Below are positions 45,791 to 57,959 of a stretch of 64,000 bases of DNA, one piece after another. Under the pieces are notes generated by a model that was not told the DNA's origin, did not search any database, and saw only the letters and a list, made by a program, of their open reading frames with translations. The translations under genes and the position numbers were made by a program. Source of the DNA: Cepaea nemoralis (Eukaryota > Mollusca > Gastropoda > Stylommatophora > Helicidae); NCBI GenBank assembly GCA_014155875.1, contig JACEFZ010024506.1, forward strand, positions 501,001-565,000, in the 5' to 3' direction. The stretch's first letter is position 1. Each line of letters opens with the position of its first letter.

Positions 45791-45984
45791 TGTTCGTATC
45801 ATACTGGACACAGCACTACGGGGAGATATGTTTGTCTGTTTATTTTACTCATACCTGCTAAATATACAGTTCGTATCCCTATGATTATGATGCTTTTTCA
45901 ATGGTTAGACACGAATTATGTCCGTATTGAAGAGTTGTGAGTTCCGGTGTACGATAGGCCTTGCTAGTGATTATACCGTTTCTA

Positions 45985-46085
45985 GAGGTGGCGAGTTGGC
46001 TATGCGACGTGTTCGTGCATCTGGGGGGTGCCGTCATGTGGAGGCGACAAGTTCAAATCCCACTGTGTTTACTACGTTATTGAAC
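45985..46085 (+). repeat. tRNA-like SINE head
   Basis: 'tggcgagttggctatgcga' (A-box-like) and B-box-like AAGTTCAAATCCC about 45 bp later. It resembles the group I/III heads but the body is not recognised. Confidence 0.5.
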
Positions 46086-46283
46086 TATGAAATAAGGCAA
46101 TTCCCAACTCTGCACATTCATTCATTCAGTAACATGTCCTTTGCAGAAGCTGGCTCCCATAACAACCTTCGGGAAAACTTCTCGATTACAAGCAAGATGT
46201 CCCACGTCCGACACACCCACTCGGAGTTCATCCGCGACATCCTGCACTCTTCAAATACGAGAGGTTTATAGGGCAAGCTACTG

Positions 46284-46391
<108 letters not shown>

Positions 46392-46443
46392 TAGCTGACA
46401 CGGCCTGGCTTCGCCCAGTCCCTGGCGGGGATCGATCGATCGG

Positions 46444-46710
<267 letters not shown>

Positions 46711-46910
46711 GCCCATCAGTTCGACAAATGGTTGGCGATCCATCTTAATGTGTATGTTTCTCTCTGTCTAGATTCCCCCTCCATCCGTGTAACAATGTCT
46801 ATGTGTATTAGTCCGACATTTCCTGCGCGAGTGTCTGTATGTGAAACAGCTTTATACATTTCAAGCATGTCGGTATATCTGTCCTTCTTTGTCTGTCCGT
46901 ATAACTGTCT

Positions 46911-47120
46911 TTCATTCATTCATTCATTCATTCATTCATTCATTCATTTAATTCGGCATACACACGAGAGGCGACATCTAGCCGGGTTTGTCTAAACTTG
47001 TGTACATTTTTAAACAATGTATTTCATTCATTCATTCTTTCGGCCCTCAGAGACTATATTTTCTAATTTGTTATCGTCATCATCATTATCATCACCAACA
47101 ATATCATCATCTTCATCATT
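46911..47120. repeat. (ATTC)n and CATCAT-rich simple sequence
   Basis: A short (ATTC)n run at ~46,911-46,950 and a degenerate CATCAT patch at ~47,065-47,120. Nothing else is seen. Confidence 0.7.
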
Positions 47121-47414
47121 ATGTTGTTATTATTCTACAAGAATCAAATCGTAATATAAAGGCACTTTGTTTCAAGCGAACGGGAGAAGTAAACATTAAC
47201 ATGTATTATTATCATTAATGGTCATCAGAACCATCACAACTAGAATCACACGGATCGCCATGAATGTGTACAGACCTCGGGTGGGGTTGTAAGAGTTTAT
47301 CATGAAAACAATGTAATCGTAATCACTCTTGTGAATTATTTTCCTGGCAGTGTATGGGTAGACTGCTATATCATGGAAAAACCATTTGAGTATTTATTGC
47401 TTGAAGATATCAAG

Positions 47415-47890
47415 ACAAGAGCCAGCACAGCTCAGAAGGAGAAGAAAGACACCAGAGGCTGAAACACCGACTCAAAAACAGTCAGATGGGTTGTCAAGCG
47501 TATTCAAGTGGAGCTGTCAGACGAACAAATCACGAAGCAGCTACAAGAAGAGAGTCTCAACATCCGAATCTTGAAGGCTGAGCGGATCCTGACGTTCTCA
47601 AAGATCTCCACCACGCTGGTGGTGGTGACCATTGAGGGCAGCGAGATACCACGCCAGGTATCGATAGACAAGAAATTACAACAACCTGAAGGATTCATAC
47701 CAAGGATTATTGAATGTTTTAGATGCCAGAAGGCCGGCCACAGCAGAGCAGCATGTCGCAGTAAGGCGGAAATTTGCCGGTACTGCGCCGTTCATCACGC
47801 CTACAAGGAGTGTCCGCTGGCCAAGGTGGACACGGACTTCCGAGCACCCAACAACAACTTGTCTGGGCAAGCATGGAGCAAGATACTGGG
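47415..47890 (+). pseudogene. LINE ORF1 (gag-like) fragment with zinc knuckles
   Basis: The frame from 47,508 encodes a gag-like stretch ending in two CCHC knuckles: CFRCQKAGHSRAAC (C-X2-C-X4-H-X4-C) and CRYCAVHHAYKEC. Upstream it reads 'ELSDEQITKQLQEE'-type sequence. This is typical of the nucleic-acid-binding ORF1 of I/Jockey-group LINEs. It is cut off on both sides and joined to a SINE at its 3' end. Confidence 0.75.
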
Positions 47891-47892
47891 CT

Positions 47893-48285
47893 GGGGGATG
47901 CGTGGTCTCGAGGTATGGTGTCCGCCTCGAGTGCTGGAGGTCCCGGGTTCAAGCCCCGGTGAGGACTGGGATTTATTTCACGTGGACTTCTAGTAATAAA
48001 ATTTCCCCTGGTCTCTGGGTAGTGAGATCGAACGCCCGTGTGTATTGTTGAGCACGTAAACCTTGGCAGTTGGAAATCGAAAAAGAGTTGCCTATCGGCG
48101 CTGCCCGGGCAAAATTTCGAGTTAAAAATCTACCCAAAGTATTTCAGGATCCTCGCCGGTGCTACGGAGTTCGTGCACTGAGTTGAGTTTCTCCAGAATC
48201 AGGTTTGAGTTAGGTGGAGAACGGAGCATTTATGGGATGCACCCGTGTGCCGTGACGTTGATCCATCGACTAAACTAAACTATTG
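47893..48285 (+). repeat. SINE group III copy
   Basis: Head 'cgtggtctcgaggtatggt', B box GGGTTCAAGCCCC, body 'ggcagttggaaatcgaaaa', tail end 'tccatcgactaaactaaac'. It is near-complete in the sense direction. Confidence 0.85.
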
Positions 48286-48569
48286 TGTGAGAAGTTAGAA
48301 TAGTCCACCAGAAAGGCGATAGTCGTTATAATCTTTCATTGACATCTTTTGCTTTCTGACAATTGTTCTTGGAGTTATTTAGTATAAAAAAATTAACGAA
48401 GGGAAATGTATATGCTCGCTCACACGTACGCCCGTCTATTCGTCACTCTTTCAGTCTTTTAATTTGACTGTTTGTATTTCAGTTTGTCCACGAGATAGTC
48501 TGTCATCATTTCGTTTCCTCCGCCCCTTTGTCTATCTGTCCATATGTCTTTTTATCTGTCGATATGTCT

Positions 48570-49377
48570 AGTTAGTTAGTTAGTCGACAGATCATCCTCA
48601 TTGCACATCGAACCATTCAGTCCATAAGTGCTCGGATCCCCTCCTCAGCAAGTCCTGCAGCGTGTAGCGGCTAACGACACCAGTTCTGTGTTGGTTTGTC
48701 AATCTTCTTTGGCTTCCTGCGTAGTGTTCTTGTTTGGCTACATCTATTTTAATTTGCTGTTCTCGCAGTCTGACCATGGTTGTAGATTCACAGTCATCAC
48801 TTGGTTCTCGCCAAAGTCTTACTTCTCGTAGAGCATTCAGAATGTCAGCCTGGTCCATGGCGCATCCGCCCTCCACAGTAGCCTTACCTGCGAGCTTGTC
48901 AGCCCGCTCATTTCCTTGTACTCCTGCATGCCCTGGCACGAAGATGAAGCTAATCTTTGCCAGCCGAGACCGCTCCAGAGACAGCAACCACTCTCTTCGG
49001 ATTCACCCCGTCTCTATCCTCTTGAGCATGCTCATTGAGTCGCTAAGGAAACATGCCCTATTGAATGTCTGTGTCTCGAGCCATGTTATTGCTTTACTTA
49101 CTGCCATGACTTCTATAGTCAGGCTACTTGTGGTCTTAACAAAAGCACCGGAGTCATCCTTCACAATTCTCCCTCCAGCCTGAGCTGTAAAGGCCCATGA
49201 CCTTCTCACATGTCGGACGACCGACCCATCTGTGTAAATGACTGCATCACCGTCTACCGAATTCTCGAAAATCAACGCTTGTGCCTCCGCCTCCACAGCA
49301 GCCGGATTTTCTTGTCTGAATTTTCTGTCTAGCTGGATGCAAATTGAAACGGACGTACAGAAATCTGTTTCGATTGC
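48570..49377 (-). mobile_element. 5'-truncated LINE, RNase H end, with 10-bp TSD
   Basis: Flanked by CGATATGTCT (48,560-48,569 and 49,378-49,387), with a (CTAA)n tail at the left end as read on the minus strand. It encodes RNase H motifs VIYTDGSV, TIEVMAV, SDSMSML and GHAGVQGNERADKLAG, then a C-terminal tail ending SEHLWTEW. It is related to, but diverged from, the LINE in the 30-bp satellite. The S1 copy of the surrounding repeat lacks it. The RNase H frame is split in two, so it is inactive. Confidence 0.85.
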
Positions 49378-49423
49378 CGATATGTCTGTTTATCTGTAGA
49401 TCTGTTGATCTGTATTTTGTGTT

Positions 49424-49680
49424 GCTTCTTCTTCTTCTTCTTCTTCTTCTTCTTCTTCTTCTTCTTCTTCTTCTTCTTCTTCTTCTTCTTCTTCTTCTAC
49501 TTCTTCTTTTCTTCTTCTTCTTCTTCTTCTTCTTCTTCTTCTTCTTCTTCTTCTTCTTCTTCTTCTTCTTCTTCTTCTTCTTCTTCTTCTTCTTCTTCTT
49601 CTTCTTCTTCTTCTTCTTCTTCTTCTTCTTCTTCTTCTTCTTCTTCATCTCCTCCTCCTCCTCCTCCTCTTCTTCTTCTT
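49424..49680. repeat. (TTC)n array, ~255 bp
   Basis: About 80 TTC units with rare interruptions (TAC, TTTTC, TCATC, then CTCs at the end). The S1 copy has only about five units at the matching place (~41,886-41,901). Polypurine/polypyrimidine tracts of this length can form triplex DNA. Poly-Phe, poly-Ser, poly-Leu and poly-Lys frames across it are artefacts. Confidence 0.95.
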
Positions 49681-50221
49681 CACTCACTCGTTTCCTTAAT
49701 ATTCTTCTTCTTTTCTGTTTTCTTCTCTGCCACCAATCTCGGTCTTATCAGCATCATCATTAGGATTAGCATTAGCTTTATCATCATCATCATCATCATC
49801 AATATTGTCATCATCATCATAGCCATCACTATCATCATCGTCATGATCTTCTTCTTCTTTTCTGGGTATCGCTACTAACTTGTCTGCATGCCTGATGTTT
49901 TTCTCAAACAAGTATGTTTGTTTGATGCACGTACATCCGTACTTCCTTCTGTCCATCCGTCTGTCCATCCAATGTCCGTGCACCTGTCCGTCCTTGTGTC
50001 CGTGTATTGACCTTGCTTACGGGAGTGGTAGAGAGTCTGTTTGTTAAACCAAGTATCGACATTTATCTCATTTGCCACATTTCCTACTGGCTGTCTGTGG
50101 TTAGACTGTCAAAGTCTACAGGTGGACTTTGAAAGTCCTCATTAGAGTGTTCAATTGTAGGTAACTCTTCTATTGTTTGCCAGAGTTAGGGGAGGTCATC
50201 ACTTAGGAGTCGTTTGTCAAG

Positions 50222-50590
50222 TTTAGCTTAGTTTAGTCGACGGATCAACATCACGGCACACGGATGTAACCCATAAGTGCTCCGCTCTACTCCTAACTCT
50301 AGCCTGAGTCCAGAGAATCTCAGCTCAGTGCACGAACTCCATAGCACCGGCCAGGATCCTGAAAATACTTTGGGTGGATTTTTAACTCGAAATTTTGCCC
50401 GGGCAGAGCTGTTAGGCTACTCTTTTTCAATTTCCAACTACCAGGGGATTTTTTCATGCGAAACCATACACACGGGCGTCCGATCTCACTACATACAGAC
50501 CATGGGAAATTGTGTTACTAGAAGTCTACGTGGAAAAAATCCCGGCCCTCACCGGTGCTTGAACCCGGGACCTCCAGCACTCGAGACCAT
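50222..50590 (-). repeat. SINE group III copy
   Basis: Antisense copy from 'tttagtcgacggatcaaca' to 'ggtgcttgaacccgggacc'. It is absent from the S1 copy of the host repeat. Confidence 0.85.
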
Positions 50591-50754
50591 CAGCCCCATT
50601 GATGTTTGTTCATCTTTCCTGCAGACCTAACGTTGTGTTCAAGCGTGGCTTTTGATTATGTCGGTAACATATTTAATTATGGCTGATGTTTCTGTCTGTA
50701 AGTCTATCCGCTAGTCTTTCCGTTCTTCTGTCTTGTTCTCTTGTCTGTTTGAAG

Positions 50755-51010
50755 GCAACATAGCTACAAGTCCTTTACAAGACGTCACAAGCAACCCCAG
50801 CATTGTTTGGCTGTGTATGATTGACAAGGCAATGCTTACCTTCATCAGTTTGCCATTACATGTTGCATGTCCTTCGCAGGATGTTGCAATCAATCCCAGG
50901 ACGATTTTCTTGGCCATTGTACGCCCAGTAGTTTGCCGTAGAATTCTAAAGGAGAAGACACAGTTGAATTCCAACTTAATGTCGGACTGAACCCCCTACC
51001 TCGCCATCAG
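50755..51010 (-). repeat. SINE group II copy, partly duplicated
   Basis: Two antisense 3'-end-like segments ('agtcctttacaagacgtca' and 'gtccttcgcaggatgttgc') precede 'cagtagtttgccgtag', suggesting a partial internal duplication or nested insertion. A tRNA-like end (CTGAACCCCCTACC) closes it. Confidence 0.6.
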
Positions 51011-51459
51011 CGAAGAGGAAGTGTAGTGTCCGTCACATGACGCCGTGTATGAGCCCGGTGTATTCCATGATGTGTCACCAGGTTTTCTCATTTCCAAATA
51101 TAATCTTTACAGCAGCCTATACGGCCTATACTTTTTCATATCCAAATACTGAGTGATTTTAACTCTTTCCGCCACACCAAGTTATTATTGTAACTCTTTT
51201 TTTTCCTGAGCGGGCCGTTGTTTGTCGAGATTGTCTTTTCCACTTTTCACATGGGCCAGTGAGGAACGTTTTATATGATATTCATTGGCACGGGAACGGA
51301 GCATAATGGGGACGGCCCTTTGCTGTGATGTTGGAACCGCGACTAATGACTAATCACTAATGACTAATAATTAATTATCCGAGAGCTTTTAATGTGAAGT
51401 AATAAATGTCTTAGACTGCTTTCATTGGTGCTTTAGTGCTGTAAATTAATCTACTTTCT
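51011..51459. other. No feature seen
   Basis: AT-rich spacer sequence with short TAATGACTAATCA repeats near 51,345-51,370. No coding or repeat assignment is supported. Confidence 0.35.
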
Positions 51460-51700
51460 TAGGGAGTCTCCGTAGCGAAGTGATCAAGACATCTGACTCG
51501 GACTCCGAAGGTTGTCGGTTCGGTTCCAGGCCGCGTCCTTTTGTTCACGAGTGTATTTTTTCGGAGACTCCTGAGGGTCGTCGCTGGAGCTACGGAGTTC
51601 GTGTTTGTGCGACGCTTTCCGCATTGCGGAAAGAGACTGAGCCGTATGGGGTAAACCAGTGCAATGAAATCGACCCTGTCAACCTTCAAACGACTTTTTT
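51460..51700 (+). repeat. tRNA-derived SINE, group V
   Basis: Head 'agtctccgtagcgaagtga' (A-box-like), B box CGGTTCGGTTCC, then 'gtcgctggagctacggagt' and 'ggaaagagactgagccgta'. A second copy at 52,370-52,570 shares head and body. Confidence 0.7.
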
Positions 51701-51764
51701 AAAATCCACTTTCCTCACTTAAGAACATTTAGCTTTCTTATATTTCACTCACTTAGTGTGAATC

Positions 51765-52300
51765 AGTGTGTCTGTCCATCAGTCCGCCCATCGATATGTC
51801 CGTCCGCTTGTCTGTCAGTGTGTCTGTATATCAATCTAGCCTAAGGGTGTGGTAGAAGTGTATTTATTAATCAAAGTATCTTGTCAATTACCTCCTTTGC
51901 CACAATGCCCCTGGCGGTTTGTGGCCAGGCTGCGAGCTGTCATTGTCTATGAGTGTCAATAATCTGTATCTCGTTGAAGTGTTCAAGTGTAGGTCACGCT
52001 TTTATTGTGTCCCAGAGTTAGGAGAGGTCCCCAGGTGGGCTGTGTTTGTTCACGTTTTCCGCACACCTTCTGTTGAATTGAGGCGTGTCTTGTGATTATC
52101 TGACTAGTAGCCAACATAAAACATTCCTGTCTGCCTATTGTGTCAGTATATCCGTTCGTTTGTCCGTCCGTCTGTCTTGTCGTCTGTTTGTATTTGTGGA
52201 CGTATGTATGTTTGTCTGTCGTTGTGTCAGTATATGTGGGAATATATGTCTCCACTGTGACATATTTATGTCTGTTCAGTTGTTATTTCTCAATGTTTGA
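51765..52300 (+). repeat. Spacer repeat S3, third direct copy (partial)
   Basis: It shares with S1 and S2 'tgtatttattaa...caaag', 'gcggtttgtggccaggct', 'gtgttcaagtgtaggtcac' and the 'gttgaattgaggcgtgtc' type segment. It lacks the TTC tract and is the most diverged of the three. Confidence 0.6.
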
Positions 52301-52369
52301 ATCGCTGGTATGGCAGGTCTCGTGCTCATCGCTATGAATATCTGTTGCGTGTCTCTTTTCCTGTATTTT

Positions 52370-52570
52370 CCTGGCGAAGCAGTTAAGCCGCGTGCGTCGC
52401 GCTCTGAAAGTTGTGGGTTCGATTCTCCGTCATTGGACTCACGAGTGCAATGTTCTCGGAGACAAGTGGCGATCATCGCTGGAGCTACGGAGATCATGCT
52501 TTGTTGCGCCGTTCTTTGGAAAGAGTCCTTGTCGTATGGGAGGAAACGGTAACCTACCTTCCACATTCTT
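52370..52570 (+). repeat. tRNA-derived SINE, group V
   Basis: Head 'ggcgaagcagttaagccgc', B box GGGTTCGATTCTCC and body 'atcgctggagctacggaga' match the group V copy at 51,460. Confidence 0.7.
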
Positions 52571-52879
52571 TTGAAACTTTACACATTCGTGTATGATCTA
52601 TATGGAAGGGATGGGGGAGGTGTGCGTGGGGTTGGAATGATGGAGTGCTTAAGGAGATATTTGTGTGCAAAGGAAAGCGATTCTTAAACTTGTTTATTTA
52701 ACTGCCTGCCTGCCTGCCTGCAGGTATATAAGTAGTTCTGTCTACACTGCACATGTGCCTCTAATCTGATTATTCCAGTGTCTAACAGACTATCCACCTT
52801 CACTGTTTGGCTGCCTGCGTGCTTCTTTTTCATCTGTGTGAGTGTTGTTATTAATCATTTGTATGTTTGTATATCGATT

Positions 52880-53105
52880 CCGCGGCGAAGAGTTATGGAC
52901 GCGGCTCGTGATCCCGCATACCCACGTTCGAAACACAGCTGCACGCGATTTGAAAGCAGACCGCGTTGCGTTGGTTTTTACGAAATGGTATGGTTGCCTG
53001 TCGTTCAGAAAAAAATGGCAAACTACCGAACGTAAACTTGCCAAGTGATTACAACAGCAAGAAATTATGGTGTTAACTGCAACGTCATGTAAAGGATATG
53101 CAACT
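52880..53105 (+). repeat. SINE group II copy (partner of 40,770-41,000)
   Basis: Head 'ccgcggcgaagagttatgg', B box CGTTCGAAACAC, core 'aaaatggcaaactaccgaa' and 3' end 'catgtaaaggatatgcaac'. Confidence 0.8.
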
Positions 53106-53329
53106 AATTAACTGTTTATATAACTGTCCATCTGTTACTATGTCTATCTGTTTGTCTTTTGTTAACTGTATTTCTGTTACCTACTTTTGTTAACTGCATT
53201 TCTTTTACCTATATGTTTATGCTTTTATCAGCTCATTTAATCTATTTGTCTGTTTTCCTCTGTGCCCCTTGTCTGTCTGCATGAAAGCAGTTGAAAACAC
53301 CATTCCTCCCCAGTGAACCAACATCATAT

Positions 53330-53600
53330 CTTAGACCTACCAATGAAACATAGACAGAACTACCAATGAAACATACACAGAACTACCAATGAAACATACA
53401 CAGAACTACCAATGAAACATACACAGAACTACCCAATGAAACATAGACAGATCTACCAATGAAACGTAGACAGATCTACAAATGAAATATAGACAGATCT
53501 ACCAATGAAACGTAGACAGATCTACCAATACTACATAGATCCACCAATACTACACAGATCCACAATAATTACATAGATCCATCAATACTAAATACAAGAC
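53330..53600. repeat. ~23-bp minisatellite (partner of 40,331-40,600)
   Basis: Units of 'caatgaaacatagacagat' plus CTAC, the inverse of the left-arm array, with similar copy number. Confidence 0.8.
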
Positions 53601-53767
53601 AGATGATCAGACAGACACAAGGACAAATACAGAGAAAGGAAGACCGCCTCTTCCAGACGGGTTGTTTACTGTTTGCTTTTCTAACGCATTCATTTAATTA
53701 AGTAAAAACAAAAGTCAAATGAAGGATACGTTTCCACACCTGGAGAATGATCGTTTACGTTGTGCCA

Positions 53768-54160
53768 GCCATACTTGCACACTTCAGACAGCACTCATTG
53801 TGTGATGGGGTCCATACTTACATACTTCAGTCAGCACTCATTGAGAGATGGGGTCCATACTTACATACTTCAGTCAGCACTCATTGTGTGATGGGGTCCA
53901 TACTTGCATACTTCAGTCAGCACTCATTGTCATGGGGTCCATACTTGCATACTTCAGTCAGCACCCATTGTGTGATGGGGTCCATACTTGCATAATTCAG
54001 TCAAATAGGCCTTATCAGCCATCTTAGAACTCACTGCTCCATACTTTCAACCCCACTGGATGAAATGAATGGTCATCATCATTCTTGATGGACAAACAAC
54101 AACACTTCAGTCAGCACCCATTGTATGATGGGGTCAGTATCTAGCCGGTCCGACTTTACT
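53768..54160. repeat. 43-bp satellite, short right-arm version
   Basis: About five units (inverse sense: 'tgtgatggggtccatactt' plus ACATACTTCAGTCAGCACTCAT) to ~54,000. Then comes an unrelated ~95-bp segment and the parent SINE's 'gaccggctagatactgacc' region in antisense. This is close to the pre-expansion state of the left-arm array. Confidence 0.85.
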
Positions 54161-54510
54161 TCCCAGAACATTTCCGTGTGATGCTGGGTCAATTTAGTAG
54201 CCCAGGTCAATTCTTTTGACCTTCCCCCTCCCTTTCGCCACCCCCCCCCCCTCCCCACGGGCGATTCCAAAACAATATCACCTGACCGGCAGGTGAAAGT
54301 GAATACCATGCATGCTTTCCTTGGCAAACACACCCCTACCCTCTAAATTCACCTCTCCTTCACTACACCCACCCACCCGCCCTAAGGACAGAGGTGTGTC
54401 CAGCGACACCTGCTGACCAGGTGTGGAGAAGCTGCCCGCGTGCCACGGCGAACCATGACGACCAGGTGTTTGACAGGTGGGTGGAGCTATGTTGTGTCCA
54501 CTGATTTCTT

Positions 54511-54574
54511 CCATATTAGGCAAACCGCAGCAATGTGATTGGACACTCACGCGTCACCTCCTTCTATATTTAAA
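54511..54574 (+). promoter_or_regulatory. CArG-CCAAT-TATA promoter, right copy
   Basis: Perfect CArG box CCATATTAGG (54,511-54,520), inverted CCAAT box GATTGG (54,537-54,542), TATA box TATATTTAAA (54,565-54,574) and an initiator-like TCAGTT with its A at 54,600. CAGGTG E-box-like sequences lie upstream (~54,418 and 54,461). The order and spacing are conserved with the left arm, while neighbouring noncoding sequence varies more. SRF is the known family that binds CArG boxes. Confidence 0.6.
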
Positions 54575-54599
54575 CAGCCGTAGATCGCGGTATTTCGTC

Positions 54600-54763
54600 A
54601 GTTTATCGCCGGGCAGTTTAGCAATTACCTCTGTGATCAGTTCTTACGACCAGTTCTTGCCGAGACACTTGGTGAAAAACATTTTAGAATAAAATTGTGT
54701 GTTAATTTCCTGTGAGAACAAAGTTGGACGCTTCTTTTCTGGACAAGACCAGCTACGTTGCTG
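54600..54763 (+). other. Proposed noncoding first exon, right gene copy
   Basis: From the initiator-like start to the donor GTTGCT|GTAAGTATT (donor at 54,764). I find no ATG within it. The next suitable acceptor in the same orientation is at 63,399, directly before the PAM2-array ATG, giving an 8.6 kb intron. Confidence 0.5.
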
Positions 54764-55266
54764 TAAGTATTACTCTATTCTATCTTAGATGTTTGTCCAT
54801 AGACTTCTATATAATTAATTGATTACAGTTTATATAAACTTGTAAAATTCTTATTGCACGCATATTCAAAGATTGCCTCGTCATAACCTCATTTTACGAA
54901 GAAATTTCTAGTCATGATCGGTAATTCTAATGTCAAGCTCATCGCTTCAGATCGATTTGTAACTGAAAAAAAAAAAAAAACAACAACAACAAATGTATGC
55001 ACATCAACACACAGATTATAATCAGTAACTTGAGAAATACTAACATTGCATGAAAGCCGCATATTTTACGCAGTTATTCAATAACAATTAGCCGACAAGT
55101 GAGGAATTATGTGGAAGATAAGGATAAGTTGTTATACAGAAGAAGGACGAGAAGACATTGGAAAGGAAAAAGAGAAATGAAATTACCTTGAAAGAAGTTA
55201 ACTTTAAAATAGAAATATTTTCTAGAATGGGAAGCAGATAATATACATTATTTGGGCATGTCATGC

Positions 55267-56025
55267 GAATTGGAAAGCTACAGGAATGTTGGAGGGGAAG
55301 AAAAACAACAGGAGACCAAGAGAGAAGAATTGGAAAGCTACAGGAATGTTGGAGGGGAAGAAAAACAACAGGAGACCAAGAGAGAAGAATTGGAAAGCTA
55401 CAGGAATGTTGGAGGGGAAGAAAAACAACAGGAGACCAAGAGAGAAGAATTGGAAAGCTACAGGAATGTTGGAGGGGAAGAAAAAACAACAGGAGACCAA
55501 GAGAGAAGAATTGGAAAGCTACAGGAATGTTGGAGGGGAAGAAAAACAACAGGAGACCAAGAGAGAAGAATTGGAAAGCTACAGGAATGTTGGAGGGGAA
55601 GAAAAACAACAGGAGACCAAGAGAGAAGAATTGGAAAGCTACAGGAATGTTGGAGGGGAAGAAAAACAACAGGAGACCAAGAGAGAAGAATTGGAAAGCT
55701 ACAGGAATGTTGGAGGGGAAGAAAAACAACAGGAGACCAAGAGAGAAGAATAGGAACGCTACAGGAATGTTGGAGGGGAAGAAAACACAACAGGAGACCA
55801 AGAGAGAAGAATTGGAAAGCTACAGGAATGTTGGAGGGGAAGAAAATCAACAGGAGACCAAGAGAGAAGAATTGGAAAGCTACAGGAATGTTGGAGGGGA
55901 AGAAAAACAACAGGAGACCAAGAGAGAAGAATTGGAAAACTACAGGAATGTTGGAGGGGAAGAAAAACAACAGGAGACCAAGAGAGAAGAATTGGAAAGC
56001 TACAGGAATGTTGGAGGGGAAGAAG
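55267..56025. repeat. 60-bp minisatellite, ~12.6 units, right arm only
   Basis: Unit 'gaattggaaagctacagga' plus 'atgttggaggggaagaaaa' plus ACAACAGGAGACCAAGAGAGAA. Single-base insertions near 55,485 and 55,785 shift all frames, and open frames exist on both strands (for example a GKLQECWRGRKTTG-type repeat), so it is not coding. It grew from a LINE RT C-terminal remnant: the preceding sequence encodes FGHVMRI. The left arm holds only one unit. Confidence 0.92.
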
Positions 56026-56195
56026 GGGAAGGGGATGTGAGATTTCAGAAGGATTTTGGGAATATTTTGGACAGGAGTTGGAACAGGACAGATTTAGTTT
56101 ATGAGGCATATCGGCAGACGGGGTGGAATACACATCTATGTCTTACATGGGGAAATTACTTGCAGGACAGGTTGAGGAGGAGGAGGGGGGAGGAG

Positions 56196-56197
56196 AG

Positions 56198-56255
<58 letters not shown>
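56196..56255. repeat. (GT)n microsatellite
   Basis: Perfect GT repeat, the expanded partner of the interrupted (CA)n at 34,640-34,702. Confidence 0.95.
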
Positions 56256-56257
<2 letters not shown>

Positions 56258-56349
56258 GCTTACACCACCGAACAACAAATAGTGATATAAGTAACACCAC
56301 TTCCATCAAATTCCATAGAACAGAGAGGATCGGGGAATCATGATAGTCG

Positions 56350-56600
56350 ACTTATGCGGTAGACTGAGATTTAATATCTCCACATATTTTGTTATTGTTG
56401 GCATTCCTAACACTGCCCATTCCGACCATTGTTGTATGGTTTGCGTCCCTTGCTCCTTCTGTTCCATTCATTTTCATGTTATTCTCTGCGTTCGTAACTA
56501 GTGTTCCAAACATTTTGTTATTGCCCGCATTCATGATTCCTTCCTTTCCAACCTTTTATTTTTATTGGTTGCATTCCTATATCCTTCTGTTCCAAATGGT
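56350..56600. repeat. Degenerate tandem repeat (partner of 34,080-34,530)
   Basis: Inverse of the left-arm array, with units like 'ccattcattttcatgttat' and 'gcattcatgattccttcct'. Confidence 0.55.
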
Positions 56601-56609
56601 TTGTTTATT

Positions 56610-56965
56610 GTTTGCTGTGGACGTTCGTCCATGACGAATGACGAGGACCATTCATTCATTGCATCTTTTGATTTGATGAAGAACGAATGACTTGCGCTTT
56701 AGTTTGGATTATAGCGAGGTAGTGGTCGCGCAACTCCATCGACCTCGCTCTCTCGTCTGCGTCCATCTGGTTCCAGTTGCGAGCATGGCAAGACGACTGG
56801 AGACGGACACAGATGCAGTGGACGTTAGGCTGCCACAGCCAGTTATCCCTGTATATATTGGCTCTCGAGAGCCTCGTGCAAACGGCCCTTCCGTCAGTTC
56901 CTTTAATTTGACTGAATAAGTAAAGAATCGATAAAAAGAACATTGTAAAGAACATGCAACTAACT
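56610..56965. mobile_element. Insertion in the right arm only, unclassified
   Basis: The left arm reads GCAAACAATAAACAAACC without a break, whereas here about 350 bp from 'gtggacgttcgtccatgac' to 'aacatgcaactaact' intervene. It includes a GC-richer stretch ('cgaggtagtggtcgcgcaa', 'cagttatccctgtatatat'), possibly a SINE or LINE end. No TSD was defined. Confidence 0.45.
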
Positions 56966-57469
56966 CCCCCCCCCCCCCTCCCCCAATCTTACTGCATACT
57001 ACTTGATACATTTATTATTATTGTTACCATTCCTAATTCCTTCTGTTGGACAATTTTTTGCTGTTGTTTGTATTCATAACTCCTTCAATTTCCAAACAGA
57101 TCTGTATTGCTTGCATTACTCTCTCCTTCTGTTTCAACCATTGTTACTAACAAATGATGTGTTTGCCACAACTAACGCTAAACTGTACCTAATATTGCTC
57201 TTATGTAAATTTTGAGATACTTGATGACAATATGTAAGAATTTTTTTTATATCTATACATTAGTAAATAAATAATATAATATAAAATAATTCTCAGCAGA
57301 AAAAAAAAAATGAGAATGACAAATTTAAAACAAAACAAACAAGAAAAAGGCATACCAATAATAATTTCAGCAGTTAGTTGATCTTATCTATTATTATTGA
57401 TCAGTTATCTGATGAGACACAATCACAATGACCAGAATTGTGAGCAGCATGATTTTGATTCATTTTTAA

Positions 57470-57959
57470 AAAAAATTTCGAAGCATGATTATTTTGGGAA
57501 AATACAAAGGTGGTTTCCCCTTGCCTTCCGCCGGTTTGTGAATGGTTCTTGCATGCTACATAGAACCAGTTTTAACATACGACTGTGAATACTGGACAAT
57601 TAGCACACAGGCAAAAAAATTCCTGGAAGCCTTGAAGATGTGGTTTTATAGAAGAATGCTGAAAATTAGTTGGACAGCCAAAATGAGCAATCAGGATGTT
57701 TTAAGGGAAGCTGAGTGGCAAGAACAACTTATCACAAACATCAGACAGACGAAGTCATTGGTATTTGGCCACGTTATGAGAAGACACAAACTGGAACATG
57801 TTGTGACAACCGGAAAGAGATATAGAGGAAGACAGCGTGAGAAGATTCCTGACAGTCTTTTGTCATGGCACGGAAGGGAGTCAAAGCACGAATTGATCCA
57901 TGAAGTCGGAAATCATAATTTGTGTAGAGGCATGATCGCCTACACCTGTCGGCAAGACA

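Larger units (their letters stand above)
47121..50800 (+). repeat. Spacer repeat S2, second direct copy with inserts
   Basis: It matches S1 (41,200-42,590) in the same orientation. It is interrupted by a LINE ORF1 fragment plus SINE (~47,415-48,287), a LINE RNase H fragment with TSD (48,570-49,377), a TTC expansion (49,424-49,680) and a SINE (50,222-50,590). S1 shows the empty state for these. Confidence 0.75.

Noticed and set aside
55088..56282. Overlapping frames up to 339 codons on both strands
   Set aside because: 60-bp minisatellite with indels that shift every frame; the single-unit left arm shows it was not a repeat protein gene.
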